DNA of 64,000 nucleotides from Flavobacterium petrolei (GCF_003314435.2 NZ_QNVY02000001.1:372001-436000); one strand, 5' to 3'. Shown: positions 27,155-36,211, counted from the first letter of the stretch. Notes: generated by a model not told the origin, from the letters alone. Numbers and translations: made by a program.

Positions 27155-27185
27155 TCAATAATAACCCCATATTCATCCATTTAAC

Positions 27186-27572
27186 ATGGTTTCTCAAATA
27201 ACAAGAGGCATAAAGATTTCGGTATTGACTAGTTTTGAGGGTACTTACTTCAAAAACTATAAGATTCACTTTGCCTTTAGTTACGTAATCACAATTGAAA
27301 ACCACAGTAAGGATTCCGTTCAATTGATTTCACGTCATTGGGAAATTTTTGATTCCCTAAATGACATCGAGATCGTTGATGGAGAAGGCGTAATTGGTAA
27401 AAAACCCGTCTTAAAACCAGGCGAATTTCACACCTACAGCTCAGGTTGCCTATTGTCGTCCCCTTATGGCGCCATGAAAGGCTATTTCAATATGATCAAT
27501 TTCACGTCAACAAAAAACTTCAAAGTTATCGTGCCTACTTTTAGGTTATGTGCGCCGTTTGCTTTGAATTAA
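27186..27572 (+). CDS. apaG: ApaG family protein (Co2+/Mg2+ efflux-associated)
   Basis: 128 residues covering exactly one ApaG beta-sandwich domain: ITRGIKISVLTSFEG, YVITIENHSKDSVQLISRHWEI, VDGEGVIGKKPVLKPGEFHTYSSG and the final MINFTSTKNFKVIVPTFRL. Soluble, no signal peptide. The family is linked by genetics to cobalt and magnesium resistance in enterobacteria and also occurs as a binding domain in F-box proteins; its molecular role in Flavobacterium is not established. A single gene with its own promoter. Confidence 0.93.
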   Translation: MVSQITRGIKISVLTSFEGTYFKNYKIHFAFSYVITIENHSKDSVQLISRHWEIFDSLNDIEIVDGEGVIGKKPVLKPGEFHTYSSGCLLSSPYGAMKGYFNMINFTSTKNFKVIVPTFRLCAPFALN

Positions 27573-27582
27573 AATCACTTTT

Positions 27583-27780
27583 TATTTAAGAGCTAATCCA
27601 GCTATACATTTCAAGTTTTAGTCGCCTCCTTTATTTTTTTCTAAGCACAATAAGGAGCTTCTAAAGTCGCTCTTATTCTGCAAGAAAAAATATAACGAGA
27701 CCACAAAAAGCTTTCCATTTCTAACTGGGCTATAATACGACTTCCACCCACATTGCTTTTAGTTTACACCAAAAAACATC
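27583..27780. repeat. degraded Flavobacterium-type intergenic repeat
   Basis: About 200 non-coding bases between apaG and the pruA promoter. It begins with a GAGCTAATCCAGCTAT-like string, contains an inverted pair CTCCTTTATT ... AATAAGGAG (about 27626-27658) and ends with a CTGGGCTATAATACGACTT-like string. The layout (conserved ends, central hairpin, no frame) resembles the intergenic repeat elements common in Flavobacterium genomes, here decayed. No transposase. Confidence 0.4.
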
Positions 27781-27800
27781 TTTTTTCAAACAATCCTTCG

Positions 27801-27808
27801 TACTTTTG
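27801..27808 (+). promoter_or_regulatory. promoter -7 box of pruA
   Basis: TACTTTTG, exact consensus; the leader to the ATG at 27862 is about 50 bases. Confidence 0.6.
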
Positions 27809-27861
27809 TGCAATATTTAAAAACACACTACAAGGATTTCTAATTTTATAATTTTACAAAT

Positions 27862-29490
27862 ATGTTAAAAGGATTTTTTCATGTACCAAAAGCGGTAAAC
27901 GAACCAGTAAAAGGATACGCACCAAATTCACCAGAAAAAGCAGCTGTACAAGCAGCTTACACAAAAATGTGGAATTCTAAAATCGATGTGCCTTTATATA
28001 TCGGAAGCGAAGAAATTAGAACTGGAAACACCAAAAACATGACTGCTCCTCACGATCACAAACACATCGTAGGAACCTATCATTTAGCCGAAAAAATGCA
28101 TGTTGAGCAAGCAATTGCAAATGCATTAGAAGCTAAAATAGCATGGGCCAATATGGCTTGGGAACAAAGAGCAGCTATATTCCTAAAAGCAGCTGAATTG
28201 ATTGCTGGTCCATACAGAGCAAGAATAAATGCAGCAACAATGATTGCGCAATCAAAAAACATACACCAAGCTGAAATTGATGCTTCTTGTGAATTCATCG
28301 ATTTTTTACGTTTCAACGTAGAATTCATGACTCAAATCTACAACGATCAGCCAAAATCAAATTCGGATATGTGGAACCGTTTAGAGTACAGACCTCTTGA
28401 AGGTTTTGTGTACGCGATTACACCGTTCAACTTTACTGCTATTGCCGGAAATCTTCCTGCTAGTGCTGCCATGATGGGGAATGTTGTGATTTGGAAACCA
28501 AGCGACAGCCAAGTTTTCTCTGCACAAATCATCATTGAAGTTTTCAAAGAAGCGGGAGTTCCTGATGGTGTTATCAACGTTGTTTTTGGAGATGCTTTAA
28601 TGATTACGGATACCGTTTTAGCAAGCCGTGATTTCGCCGGAATTCACTTTACAGGTTCAACTCACGTATTCAAAGATATTTGGGCAAAAATTGGAACAAA
28701 CATTCACCATTACAAAACCTACCCAAGAATTGTTGGTGAAACTGGAGGTAAAGATTTTATCATCGCACATCCAAGTTCGAATCCAAAACAAGTAGCAACA
28801 GGAATTGTTCGTGGTGCATTCGAATTTCAAGGTCAAAAATGTTCTGCAGCTTCAAGATCTTATGTTCCACAAAGTTTGTGGCCAGCTATAAAAGAGCAAT
28901 TAATCACCGATACAAAATCGATGAAAATGGGTTCTCCAGAAGATTTTGGTAATTTTATTACTGCAGTTATTCACGAAGGTTCTTTTGATAAATTGGCCGG
29001 TTTTATTGACCAAGCTAAAAAAGATGCTGATGCTGAAATTATCGTTGGTGGTAATTATGATAAATCTGTCGGTTATTTTATTGAACCAACGATTATCGTA
29101 ACAACAAATCCACATTATTCAACCATGGAAACCGAATTGTTCGGACCTGTAATGACGATTTTCGTTTACGAAGACGACAAATGGGAAGAAACATTAGAAC
29201 TAGTTGATACCACTTCAGAATATGCATTAACAGGTGCAGTTTTCAGCCAAGATCGTTATGCAATTGAGCAAGCGACTACTAAATTGCAAAATGCGGCCGG
29301 TAACTTCTACATCAATGATAAACCAACCGGAGCTGTTGTAGGAATGCAACCTTTTGGTGGCGCAAGAGCATCAGGAACGAACGACAAAGCGGGTTCAGCA
29401 TTGAACTTGTTGCGTTGGGCTTCACCAAGAACCATCAAAGAAACTTTTATTACTCCGGTTGATTACAGATACCCGTTTTTAGGAGAATAA
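27862..29490 (+). CDS. pruA: L-glutamate gamma-semialdehyde (1-pyrroline-5-carboxylate) dehydrogenase
   Basis: Second step of proline degradation: oxidises glutamate semialdehyde to glutamate with NAD. 542 residues, the length of the stand-alone enzyme. Aldehyde dehydrogenase motifs are clear: ITPFNFTAIAGNLPA (oxyanion Asn), VVIWKPSD, HFTGSTHVF, the catalytic Glu in VGETGGKDF, the nucleophile Cys in FQGQKCSAASR, and the C-terminal PFGGARASGTNDKAG. No proline dehydrogenase gene is adjacent. It ends at a strong bidirectional terminator. Confidence 0.96.
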   Translation: MLKGFFHVPKAVNEPVKGYAPNSPEKAAVQAAYTKMWNSKIDVPLYIGSEEIRTGNTKNMTAPHDHKHIVGTYHLAEKMHVEQAIANALEAKIAWANMAWEQRAAIFLKAAELIAGPYRARINAATMIAQSKNIHQAEIDASCEFIDFLRFNVEFMTQIYNDQPKSNSDMWNRLEYRPLEGFVYAITPFNFTAIAGNLPASAAMMGNVVIWKPSDSQVFSAQIIIEVFKEAGVPDGVINVVFGDALMITDTVLASRDFAGIHFTGSTHVFKDIWAKIGTNIHHYKTYPRIVGETGGKDFIIAHPSSNPKQVATGIVRGAFEFQGQKCSAASRSYVPQSLWPAIKEQLITDTKSMKMGSPEDFGNFITAVIHEGSFDKLAGFIDQAKKDADAEIIVGGNYDKSVGYFIEPTIIVTTNPHYSTMETELFGPVMTIFVYEDDKWEETLELVDTTSEYALTGAVFSQDRYAIEQATTKLQNAAGNFYINDKPTGAVVGMQPFGGARASGTNDKAGSALNLLRWASPRTIKETFITPVDYRYPFLGE

Positions 29491-29542
29491 ATTAGTCCTA
29501 AAGTTTGAAAGTCGAAAGTCTCAAAGAACTTTAACAATAACA

Positions 29543-29583
29543 GAAAAAGCCGAATCTAAAATTTTAGATTCGGCTTTTTTTTT
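29543..29583. terminator. bidirectional terminator between pruA and rsmG
   Basis: Perfect inverted repeat centred at 29561/29562: AGCCGAATCTAAAA pairs with TTTTAGATTCGGCT, flanked by A's on the left and T's on the right, so it can serve both convergent genes. Confidence 0.85.
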
Positions 29584-29634
29584 ATTTTTTATACTCAGTT
29601 CTATCTTTCGACTTTAAGACTTTCGCCCTTAAGA

Positions 29635-30264
29635 CTACGATTGAAACTTCAACGGCAAATGCACCACTTTTTTAGTTTCAAAGAATTCATCTTCAAAGAA
29701 ATCAGCTAAATTGTATTCACTTGCTTTCGGGAAATCCTTCAATTCTTCCGTTAAATCTCCTCCCTTTAAATAGAGAATTCCGTTTTTCAATTCGTGTTTG
29801 TTGTTCTTTTTGATTTTGGTTTTTACCCAAGAAACAAAATCCGGCATATTAGTTACGGCACGACTCACGATAAAGTCGAAATCACCTTTTACATTTTCGG
29901 CACGCATTTGCTCCGCTTTTACATTTTTCAATTCTAATCCTTCGGCAACAGCCTGCACTACCTTTATTTTTTTGGCAATAATATCAATCAAATAAAAACG
30001 TGTTTCTGGAAAAAGAATCGCCAATGGAATACCAGGAAAACCGCCACCTGTACCAACATCCAACACATAAGTACCCGGTTCAAAATTTATAATTTTCGCT
30101 ATTCCTAATGAATGCAAAATATGTTTGGTATACAAAGCATCTATATCTTTTCTCGAAATAACATTGATTTTTTCATTCCAATCATGGTATAAAAAATCCA
30201 GCTTTTCGAACTGTTCTTTCTGAATATCAGTTAAATTAGGAAAATACTTAAGAATCTCGTCCAT
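29635..30264 (-). CDS. rsmG: 16S rRNA (guanine-N7)-methyltransferase RsmG
   Basis: Methylates N7 of the conserved G527 of 16S rRNA using SAM. 209 residues, typical. Motifs: FLYHDWNEKINVISRKD near the N-terminus, the SAM loop VLDVGTGGGFPGIPLAI, an acidic strand end YLIDIIAKKI and the GDFDFIVSRAVTNM strand. Cytosolic. Transcribed from its own promoter at 30281-30288, not linked to mnmG as in many other bacteria. Confidence 0.95.
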   Translation of the reverse strand: MDEILKYFPNLTDIQKEQFEKLDFLYHDWNEKINVISRKDIDALYTKHILHSLGIAKIINFEPGTYVLDVGTGGGFPGIPLAILFPETRFYLIDIIAKKIKVVQAVAEGLELKNVKAEQMRAENVKGDFDFIVSRAVTNMPDFVSWVKTKIKKNNKHELKNGILYLKGGDLTEELKDFPKASEYNLADFFEDEFFETKKVVHLPLKFQS

Positions 30265-30280
30265 CTATTATTTTTTTTAA

Positions 30281-30288
30281 CAAAAGTA
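30281..30288 (-). promoter_or_regulatory. promoter -7 box of rsmG
   Basis: TACTTTTG on the minus strand, 16 bases before the start codon; divergent from the desaturase promoter at 30346. Confidence 0.6.
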
Positions 30289-30345
30289 ATACTTTACAGT
30301 TAAAATATTTATCTCAATTTTGTATATCCAAAAATTTATAATAAT

Positions 30346-30353
30346 TACCTTTG
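30346..30353 (+). promoter_or_regulatory. promoter -7 box of the desaturase gene
   Basis: TACCTTTG, exact consensus, 17 bases before the start codon; TTTG at 30319-30322 lies 23 bases upstream as a possible -33 element. Confidence 0.6.
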
Positions 30354-30370
30354 AACTTTATTGAAAATAT

Positions 30371-31465
30371 ATGAATAATAATGCGCCAACATTTGCTAAG
30401 CAAGATAGCCTAAAGTTTTTTAGAACACTTAACTCACGGGTTAACAATTACTTCAAAGAAAACAACATCCAAAAGACCGGGAATTGGAAACTATATTTAA
30501 AAACCATAATTCTCTTTTCAGTTTTTCTTGCGCCTTATTTTTTAATTCTGACACTTGGTATGCCATTTTGGGCACATCTTCTGTTGACCATAGTTATGGG
30601 AATTGGAATGGCTGGAGTAGGAATGAATGTGATGCACGATGGAAATCATGGTTCGTATTCTAATAAAACCTGGGTCAACAAATTCATGGGTGGAACTATT
30701 TATGTTTTGGCAGGAAATGTATACAACTGGCAAGTGCAACACAATGTTTTACACCACACCTACACAAACATTCCCGGGCATGATGAGGATTTAGATGCCG
30801 GACGTGTTATCCGTTTTACTAAAGAAGCAAAATGGTATAATTTTCACCGTTTTCAACAATATTATTCGGTATTCTTATACGGATTACTAACGTTCAACTG
30901 GGCTATCACAACTGATTTCAAACAGATGCGAAGCTACTTGAAAAGAAAATTATCGTACGGAGAAGCGAAAAGCCCAAAAATACTTTGGACGACTTTAATC
31001 ATTACAAAAGTAATTTATGTTTCTATCTGGATCGTGTTGCCAATCGTTATTGGAATCACATGGTGGAAAGTTCTTATTGGTTTCTTCGTGATGCATTATA
31101 CAGCTGGTTTAATTCTGAGTGTTGTGTTCCAATTGGCACACGTTGTGGAAGAAACGACTAATCCATCTCCAAATGAATTAGGCGAAATGGACAATACTTG
31201 GGCGATACACCAATTATTTACCACTACTAATTTTGCTCCAAAAAACGCAATCGTAAACTGGTACACTGGCGGATTGAATCACCAAATTGAGCACCATATT
31301 TTCCCAAATATAAGTCACGTGCATTATGGTAAAATTGCCAGTATCGTAAAAGAAACGGCTCAAGAATGCAACTTGCCGTATTACGAATACAAAACAATGC
31401 GAAGTGCTGTTATTGCTCATTTCAAGCATTTGAAAGATTTGGGAATGAAACCGGAACTTATATAA
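30371..31465 (+). CDS. membrane fatty acid (acyl-CoA/phospholipid) desaturase
   Basis: Introduces a double bond into membrane acyl chains with a di-iron centre. 364 residues, with two hydrophobic hairpins (about 40-80 and 205-250) around three histidine boxes: HDGNH, HNVLHH and HQIEHH. The last box, QIEHH, is typical of front-end or linoleoyl-type desaturases; the N-terminus has no cytochrome b5 domain. Chain position cannot be read from the sequence. Such genes commonly answer to cold in Flavobacteriaceae, but no such signal is visible here. Confidence 0.9.
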   Translation: MNNNAPTFAKQDSLKFFRTLNSRVNNYFKENNIQKTGNWKLYLKTIILFSVFLAPYFLILTLGMPFWAHLLLTIVMGIGMAGVGMNVMHDGNHGSYSNKTWVNKFMGGTIYVLAGNVYNWQVQHNVLHHTYTNIPGHDEDLDAGRVIRFTKEAKWYNFHRFQQYYSVFLYGLLTFNWAITTDFKQMRSYLKRKLSYGEAKSPKILWTTLIITKVIYVSIWIVLPIVIGITWWKVLIGFFVMHYTAGLILSVVFQLAHVVEETTNPSPNELGEMDNTWAIHQLFTTTNFAPKNAIVNWYTGGLNHQIEHHIFPNISHVHYGKIASIVKETAQECNLPYYEYKTMRSAVIAHFKHLKDLGMKPELI

Positions 31466-31478
31466 TTAAACAACACCT

Positions 31479-31502
31479 AGAGATGCACAGTAGTGCATCT
31501 CT
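31479..31502. repeat. short intergenic palindrome
   Basis: Perfect 10-base stem AGAGATGCAC / GTGCATCTCT with loop AGTA between the desaturase and aminotransferase genes. No T tail, so it is more likely one of the TAGAGAYGC-type palindromes common in this genus than a terminator; compare 46394-46413. Confidence 0.55.
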
Positions 31503-31535
31503 ACTTAATAAATATACTAACTACAACCTATTACA

Positions 31536-32723
31536 ATGAATCCATTATCCGATAGAATTAACAATCTAGCAACATCACAAACACTAGCAATGGCTGCTTT
31601 GGCCAGAGAATTAAAAGCACAAGGAAAAGACATTATCAGCTTAAGTTTAGGCGAACCTGACTTTAATACGCCTGATTTCATCAAAGAAGCAGCAAAAAAA
31701 GCGATTGATGAAAATTACAGCACGTATTCTCCGGTAGAAGGATATGCTGAATTAAAAGAAGCCATCTGCAGAAAATTCAAAAGAGATAATGATTTAGAGT
31801 ACAAACCATCTCAAATTGTAGTTTCAACAGGAGCAAAACAATCCTTATACAACATTGCACAAGTAATGTTAAACGATGGTGACGAAGTAATCTTACCAGC
31901 GCCTTACTGGGTTTCTTATTTCGAAATTGTAAAATTATCCGGTGGAGTTCCTGTAGAAGTTCCTACATCTGTAGATACTGATTTCAAAATCACACCAGAA
32001 CAATTAGAAGCGGCCATCACGCCAAAAACAAAAATGATGTGGTTCAGTTCTCCTTGTAATCCAAGTGGATCTGTTTATAACAGAGAAGAATTAACGGCTC
32101 TTGCAAAAGTGTTAGAAAAATACCCAGACGTATATGTTGTTGCTGACGAAATCTACGAGCACATCAATTTCTCAGGGACTTTTTGCAGCATCGCATCCAT
32201 CCCAGGAATGTTAGAAAGAACAATTACCGTAAATGGAGTTGCTAAAGCTTTCGCCATGACAGGATGGAGAATTGGATATATTGGCGCACCAGAATTCATC
32301 GCCAAAGCCTGCACAAAAATTCAAGGTCAAGTAACCTCAGGAGCAAATTCTATCGCACAACGTGCTACCATTACAGCAGTAGATGCTGATCCAAGTGTAT
32401 TGAAACACATGGTTGACGCTTTCCATAGCCGTAGAGATTTAGTGGTAGGATTATTAAAAGAAATTCCAGGAGTAAAAATCAACGTTCCCGAAGGTGCTTT
32501 TTACGTATTCCCGGACGTTTCTTCTTTCTTCGGAAAAACATTGAAAGGAACCGAAATCAAAAATGCAATGGATTTATCAATGTACCTTTTGGCCGAAGCT
32601 AACGTAGCAATGGTAACAGGTGACGCTTTTGGAAATCCTGACTGTATCCGTTTCTCTTACGCAACCAGCGACGAGATCTTGAAAGAAGCATTAAAAAGAA
32701 TCAAAGATGCTTTGGCACTATAG
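31536..32723 (+). CDS. class I PLP-dependent aminotransferase (aspartate aminotransferase type)
   Basis: 395 residues, fold-type I. It probably transfers the amino group of aspartate (or prephenate/aromatic acids) to 2-oxoglutarate. Visible: SLSLGEPDFNTPDFIKEA at the N-terminus, STGAKQSLYNI, SPCNPSGSVY with the cofactor Asn, VVADEIYEHI, the PLP Lys237 in VAKAFAMTGWRIGY and the carboxylate-binding Arg in RFSYATS. The ADEIYEHI and AMTGWRIGY forms are those of the Bacillus/Thermus-type (Igamma) aspartate aminotransferases. The exact substrate is not certain. Confidence 0.9.
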   Translation: MNPLSDRINNLATSQTLAMAALARELKAQGKDIISLSLGEPDFNTPDFIKEAAKKAIDENYSTYSPVEGYAELKEAICRKFKRDNDLEYKPSQIVVSTGAKQSLYNIAQVMLNDGDEVILPAPYWVSYFEIVKLSGGVPVEVPTSVDTDFKITPEQLEAAITPKTKMMWFSSPCNPSGSVYNREELTALAKVLEKYPDVYVVADEIYEHINFSGTFCSIASIPGMLERTITVNGVAKAFAMTGWRIGYIGAPEFIAKACTKIQGQVTSGANSIAQRATITAVDADPSVLKHMVDAFHSRRDLVVGLLKEIPGVKINVPEGAFYVFPDVSSFFGKTLKGTEIKNAMDLSMYLLAEANVAMVTGDAFGNPDCIRFSYATSDEILKEALKRIKDALAL

Positions 32724-32815
32724 TCAAAACTCATAAAATCGAAAGTTAGAAAGTCAAAAATCCAACTTATAATTCTATAAAAACCTCAAGATATTCTTGG
32801 GGTTTTGTTGTTTTT

Positions 32816-32904
32816 GGGCGTGACCACAAGGGTCGGGCTTTCCGCTGCAATCTTTATATTTTTAAAGAAAAAATGTAAAGGATTTCCACTGCACTCCCTC
32901 ACGC
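32816..32904. repeat. Flavobacterium intergenic repeat element
   Basis: About 90 bases bounded by GGGCGTGA (32816-32823) and its inverted counterpart TCACGC (32899-32904). Inside are GGGTCGGGCTTTCCGCTGCAATC and a matching right part GGATTTCCACTGCACTCC around a central hairpin CTTTATATTTTTAAAG-like. I know this arrangement as a frequent Bacteroidota intergenic repeat. It is non-coding, has no transposase, and is possibly mobilised in trans or expressed as a structured RNA. Confidence 0.6.
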
Positions 32905-33187
32905 AAACCCTGCCAAAATCTTAATTTTTCTAATCCAATACGGAATGTTCGTGAGCTGTCCTTACACTTCTTAATACATTCGGAAAAACAATGAAATTTC
33001 TGATGATTTGTATTTTTAATTTTATACTTTTAGGAGATTAACTTAAATTTCGTTTGGCTACCTAAAGCCGCAAAATTTAGGTAGATTTTAATAACGATAT
33101 AAATCCTGTCAGCAAGTTAACTAGCGACAATGCACACACAAAAAAGAAAGAAGTCAATAAATTTAGAAATAACAATTTAAAAATTAT
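32905..33187. other. intergenic DNA upstream of the accessory gene pair
   Basis: No gene recognised. It contains a perfect 9-base hairpin CTACCTAAA/TTTAGGTAG (33058-33084) and a weak -7-like TAAATTTA (33158-33165) about 22 bases before the next start codon. The strongly AT-rich composition continues into the two following genes. Confidence 0.45.
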
Positions 33188-33994
33188 ATGAAGAAAGCAA
33201 ATAAGAAATCTTTAATTTTTAGCGGAGTTTTTCTATATCTAAATGATGAAAGATTATATATTGATAATTTTCAACAGAATCTTCCGACGGGTTCATATAC
33301 AAACAATGATGATAGTAAAGTTCAAATTTTCAATATAGAATATGAAGAAAATTACATGAAAATGAATTTTGGAGAAGGAATGGTAGGACCAAGAAATCCA
33401 AATGTTTATAATTTTAATACAAACGAAGAAGAGCCAAATCCTAGACAAAAAAATCAAGTTGAACCTAGACAAACTTTTGCAATCATTGATTTTAAAACTA
33501 GCTTTCTATGGATTAGTAATTCGAAAAAGAGGACTGCCTTAATAGAATTATTTAAAAGATATTTCCCTACTTCATCAATTGTTATAAAAGAAATTTACGA
33601 TGAAACACAATTCATCGAGATGTTAAAAACACTTGATAATATAAAAATTTCTGCAGTGCCGAATTTATTCAGTGATTCAGGATTATTAAGCAAAATTTTA
33701 TCTGAAGAAATCAATGGATATGAGGCTAGTGTTGCCACTTTAAGTTTAAGTTATAATAATAGATTGACAAATAATTATTTAATCGACAAAGTTAAATCAA
33801 TATTTAAACAAAAAAATTCACTAAAAAGCATTGTTATCTCAGGTAAAGATGAAAATAATTTAGGAATGCTTTTTAATACCGAAGGCTTTTCACGAAAAAT
33901 TGATATTGAGGCACTAGTTGATGAAGATGAAATGTTTTCATCTGATGATGTATACAATATATTAATAAGTAAAGTAAAAAATGAAAACACTTAA
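33188..33994 (+). CDS. unknown cytosolic protein, partner of a small membrane protein (RexA/KwaB-like architecture)
   Basis: 268 residues, no signal peptide or membrane helix. I do not recognise a named family. What can be seen: an N-terminal part of about 70 residues, a polar Asn/Pro/Glu-rich linker (about 72-95), a hydrophobic beta strand pair TFAIIDFKTSFLWIS (about 98-112), then alternating helices and strands with LKSIVISGKDENNLGMLF near 215-235 and an acidic C-terminus. It overlaps the next gene by 14 bases, so the two proteins are made together. The strand-rich middle and the SGKDENN-type segment recall RexA of phage lambda, and the pairing with a four-helix membrane protein fits RexAB or Kiwa. 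This is inference. Confidence 0.55.
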   Translation: MKKANKKSLIFSGVFLYLNDERLYIDNFQQNLPTGSYTNNDDSKVQIFNIEYEENYMKMNFGEGMVGPRNPNVYNFNTNEEEPNPRQKNQVEPRQTFAIIDFKTSFLWISNSKKRTALIELFKRYFPTSSIVIKEIYDETQFIEMLKTLDNIKISAVPNLFSDSGLLSKILSEEINGYEASVATLSLSYNNRLTNNYLIDKVKSIFKQKNSLKSIVISGKDENNLGMLFNTEGFSRKIDIEALVDEDEMFSSDDVYNILISKVKNENT

Positions 33995-34457
33995 AATAAT
34001 ACTTAAAATTTTCATTTCAGTTTTTGCAATATCCTTTTTTGCAATAAGTTTTAACTTGAATAATAAAGCTTTTGAAGTTGTTGCCACTTTTTTATCAATA
34101 ACAACAGGTTTTTCAATCACTGCATTATCAATTATTGCTACTTCTCCTTTCTCAAAAAATCTTTATAACCAAGAAAGTAGTAAAAACAATTCTAAAACTT
34201 TACTTCACGAACTTGTAGATAGGTTTAAAACATCTATGATACTTTTTATAGCAACTATTTGTCTTATTGTCTTACTAAATTTATATCCTGAAAAATATAT
34301 TCCAACAATATTTAAAGTTTTTGAAACTGAAATTACCACAATGGCAATTTTAAAATCTTTTGTACTATATTTTTCAATTTTATCGCTAATTTCGTTCGTT
34401 ATTTTATTTAACACCTTTTCAAAATTTGTAATTAAATCCGGAAAATTAATTAAATAA
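33981..34457 (+). CDS. small four-helix membrane protein, partner of upstream gene (RexB/KwaA-like architecture)
   Basis: 158 residues, predicted inner-membrane protein with four transmembrane segments at about 6-24, 31-53, 86-104 and 122-148. The loop of about 30 residues between segments 2 and 3 is polar (SPFSKNLYNQESSKNN) and follows the motif TGFSITALSIIAT. Its size and topology are those of RexB (144 residues, four helices, ion-channel toxin of lambda exclusion). I see no enzyme motif. The start overlaps the end of the upstream gene by 14 bases. Alternatives: a holin-like toxin, KwaA of Kiwa, or an unrelated accessory membrane protein. The topology is clear; the function is a guess. Confidence 0.55.
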   Translation: MKTLKIILKIFISVFAISFFAISFNLNNKAFEVVATFLSITTGFSITALSIIATSPFSKNLYNQESSKNNSKTLLHELVDRFKTSMILFIATICLIVLLNLYPEKYIPTIFKVFETEITTMAILKSFVLYFSILSLISFVILFNTFSKFVIKSGKLIK

Positions 34458-34616
34458 AGCAATACCATCAAAAGCTAGAGTTAAGAGCATAGCACTAGCT
34501 ATGAATTGAAATCACTAAACCAACTTTGCAAATAAAATTCTTTTATTACCACAAACAACAGCAATAAAACAAGTGATCAAACTAGACTTATAGAACTAAT
34601 CAAAAACCAAACCATC

Positions 34617-34973
34617 ATGCTAACCGCCATCAACCCAAAGTTACCCATGCGTAACAAAGCAATTACACGGAATTTCTATATCAACCAATTGGGTTTTCAG
34701 GAATGGGGTAGCGCGGATTTTGATGGGTATTTGATGCTACAAAAAGACAGCATTGAAATTCATTTTTTTGAGTTTCCGACCATTAATGCTGTCGAAAATT
34801 ACTCAGGAGTTTACATTCGGGTGCAGGATATTGAAACTGTTTATAGCAACTTCTTGAACAACGGCGTTGCCATTCATCCCAATGGTCCTCTGGAAATCAA
34901 ACCTTGGGGACAAAAAGAATTTTCGATATTGGACCCAGATCATAATCTATTGACTTTCGGGCAAAGTTTATAG
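34617..34973 (+). CDS. VOC superfamily protein (glyoxalase/bleomycin-resistance type)
   Basis: 118 residues forming one vicinal-oxygen-chelate module pair: PMRNKAITRNFYINQLGF, YLMLQKDSIEIHFFEF, GVYIRVQDIETVYSNFL and a C-terminal FSILDPDHNLLTFGQ. The IEIHFFEF strand and the DPDHN turn are typical of the bleomycin-binding-protein subgroup, but many members have other ligands. Cytosolic and probably a dimer. It follows the accessory pair after 159 bases without a recognisable promoter. Resistance function should not be assumed. Confidence 0.85.
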   Translation: MLTAINPKLPMRNKAITRNFYINQLGFQEWGSADFDGYLMLQKDSIEIHFFEFPTINAVENYSGVYIRVQDIETVYSNFLNNGVAIHPNGPLEIKPWGQKEFSILDPDHNLLTFGQSL

Positions 34974-35034
34974 CGAATGGGCAGTCATAAAAAAGCAATT
35001 TAGTATTTTTACATTCTAATTAAGACTTCAAAAA

Positions 35035-36195
35035 ATGAAAATACTATTGCTAGGCTCAGGCGAATTAGGAAAAGAATTTACAATCGCGGCACAACGTATC
35101 GGACAAACCGTAATCGCTGTGGACAGTTACGAAAATGCTCCGGCAATGCAAGTTGCCCATGATTTTGAAGTCATCAATATGCTGGACGGAGATGCGTTAG
35201 ACAAAATCGTCGCCAAACACAAACCAGACTTTATCGTACCTGAAATCGAAGCCATCAGGACCGAGCGTTTTTATGATTACGAAAAACAAGGAATCACCGT
35301 AGTTCCTTCTGCGAAAGCGGCAAACTTCACCATGAATAGGAAAGCAATTCGGGATTTGGCATCCAAAGAATTAGGTTTAAAAACCGCCAAGTATCGCTAC
35401 GCCACCACTGCCGAGGAATTGCAAAAAGGTGTTGAAGCCGTTGGAATGCCGTGTGTCGTAAAACCATTAATGAGTTCCTCAGGAAAAGGACAATCAACTA
35501 TAAAAACCGAAGCGGATATCGAAAAAGCATGGAATTATGCCGTAGAAGGTTCCCGAGGTGATGTGGTAGAAGTAATTGTGGAAGCATTTGTCAAATTTAA
35601 TTCGGAAATCACATTATTAACGGTGGTACAAAATAATAACCCAACACTTTTCTGTGCGCCAATTGGTCACCGTCAAGAACGTGGCGATTATCAGGAAAGC
35701 TGGCAACCCGCCAGAATATCCGACAAGGATTTGTACGAAGCGCAAGACATGGCCGAAAAAGTAACCGAAGCTTTGGGTGGCGCAGGACTTTTTGGTGTAG
35801 AATTTTTCTTGGCTGATGACGGTGTTTATTTCTCGGAATTATCGCCTCGACCTCATGATACAGGAATGGTAACTTTGGCGGGAACGCAAAACTTCAACGA
35901 ATTCGAATTGCATTTACGAGCCATTTTGAGTTTGCCTATTTTCGAAATTACATTAGAAAAAGCGGGAGCGAGTGCTGTAATTTTAGCTTCGGAAAATTCT
36001 ACAAATCCAACCTATTCCGGAATAGAAAAAATTGCTTCCTTACCAAAAACGGATTTCAGAATCTTTGGCAAACCAACTTCAAGACCGTATAGAAGAATGG
36101 CTGTGGCTTTAGTCAATGATACTTTAGAAACTCCAATTGAAGAAGTGGTAGAAAAAGCGAAGAAAGCAGCCAATTTGGTTACCGTGCATTCTTAA
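35035..36195 (+). CDS. purT: formate-dependent phosphoribosylglycinamide formyltransferase (GAR transformylase 2)
   Basis: Third step of purine synthesis, using formate and ATP instead of formyl-tetrahydrofolate. 386 residues of the ATP-grasp superfamily. Visible: [34 protein letters not shown], the nucleotide loop [27 protein letters not shown] and [23 protein letters not shown] with the metal-binding Glu/Asp. Start at ATG 35035 gives the conserved N-terminus. Single gene. Confidence 0.96.
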   Translation: MKILLLGSGELGKEFTIAAQRIGQTVIAVDSYENAPAMQVAHDFEVINMLDGDALDKIVAKHKPDFIVPEIEAIRTERFYDYEKQGITVVPSAKAANFTMNRKAIRDLASKELGLKTAKYRYATTAEELQKGVEAVGMPCVVKPLMSSSGKGQSTIKTEADIEKAWNYAVEGSRGDVVEVIVEAFVKFNSEITLLTVVQNNNPTLFCAPIGHRQERGDYQESWQPARISDKDLYEAQDMAEKVTEALGGAGLFGVEFFLADDGVYFSELSPRPHDTGMVTLAGTQNFNEFELHLRAILSLPIFEITLEKAGASAVILASENSTNPTYSGIEKIASLPKTDFRIFGKPTSRPYRRMAVALVNDTLETPIEEVVEKAKKAANLVTVHS

Positions 36196-36211
36196 TTTAC
36201 TATCATAGTAT

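Noticed and set aside
33188-34457. Toxin-antitoxin interpretation of the two-gene unit
   Set aside because: The first product is too large and lacks a DNA-binding antitoxin domain; the second has four membrane helices, not a typical single-helix toxin. A sensor-effector pair fits better.
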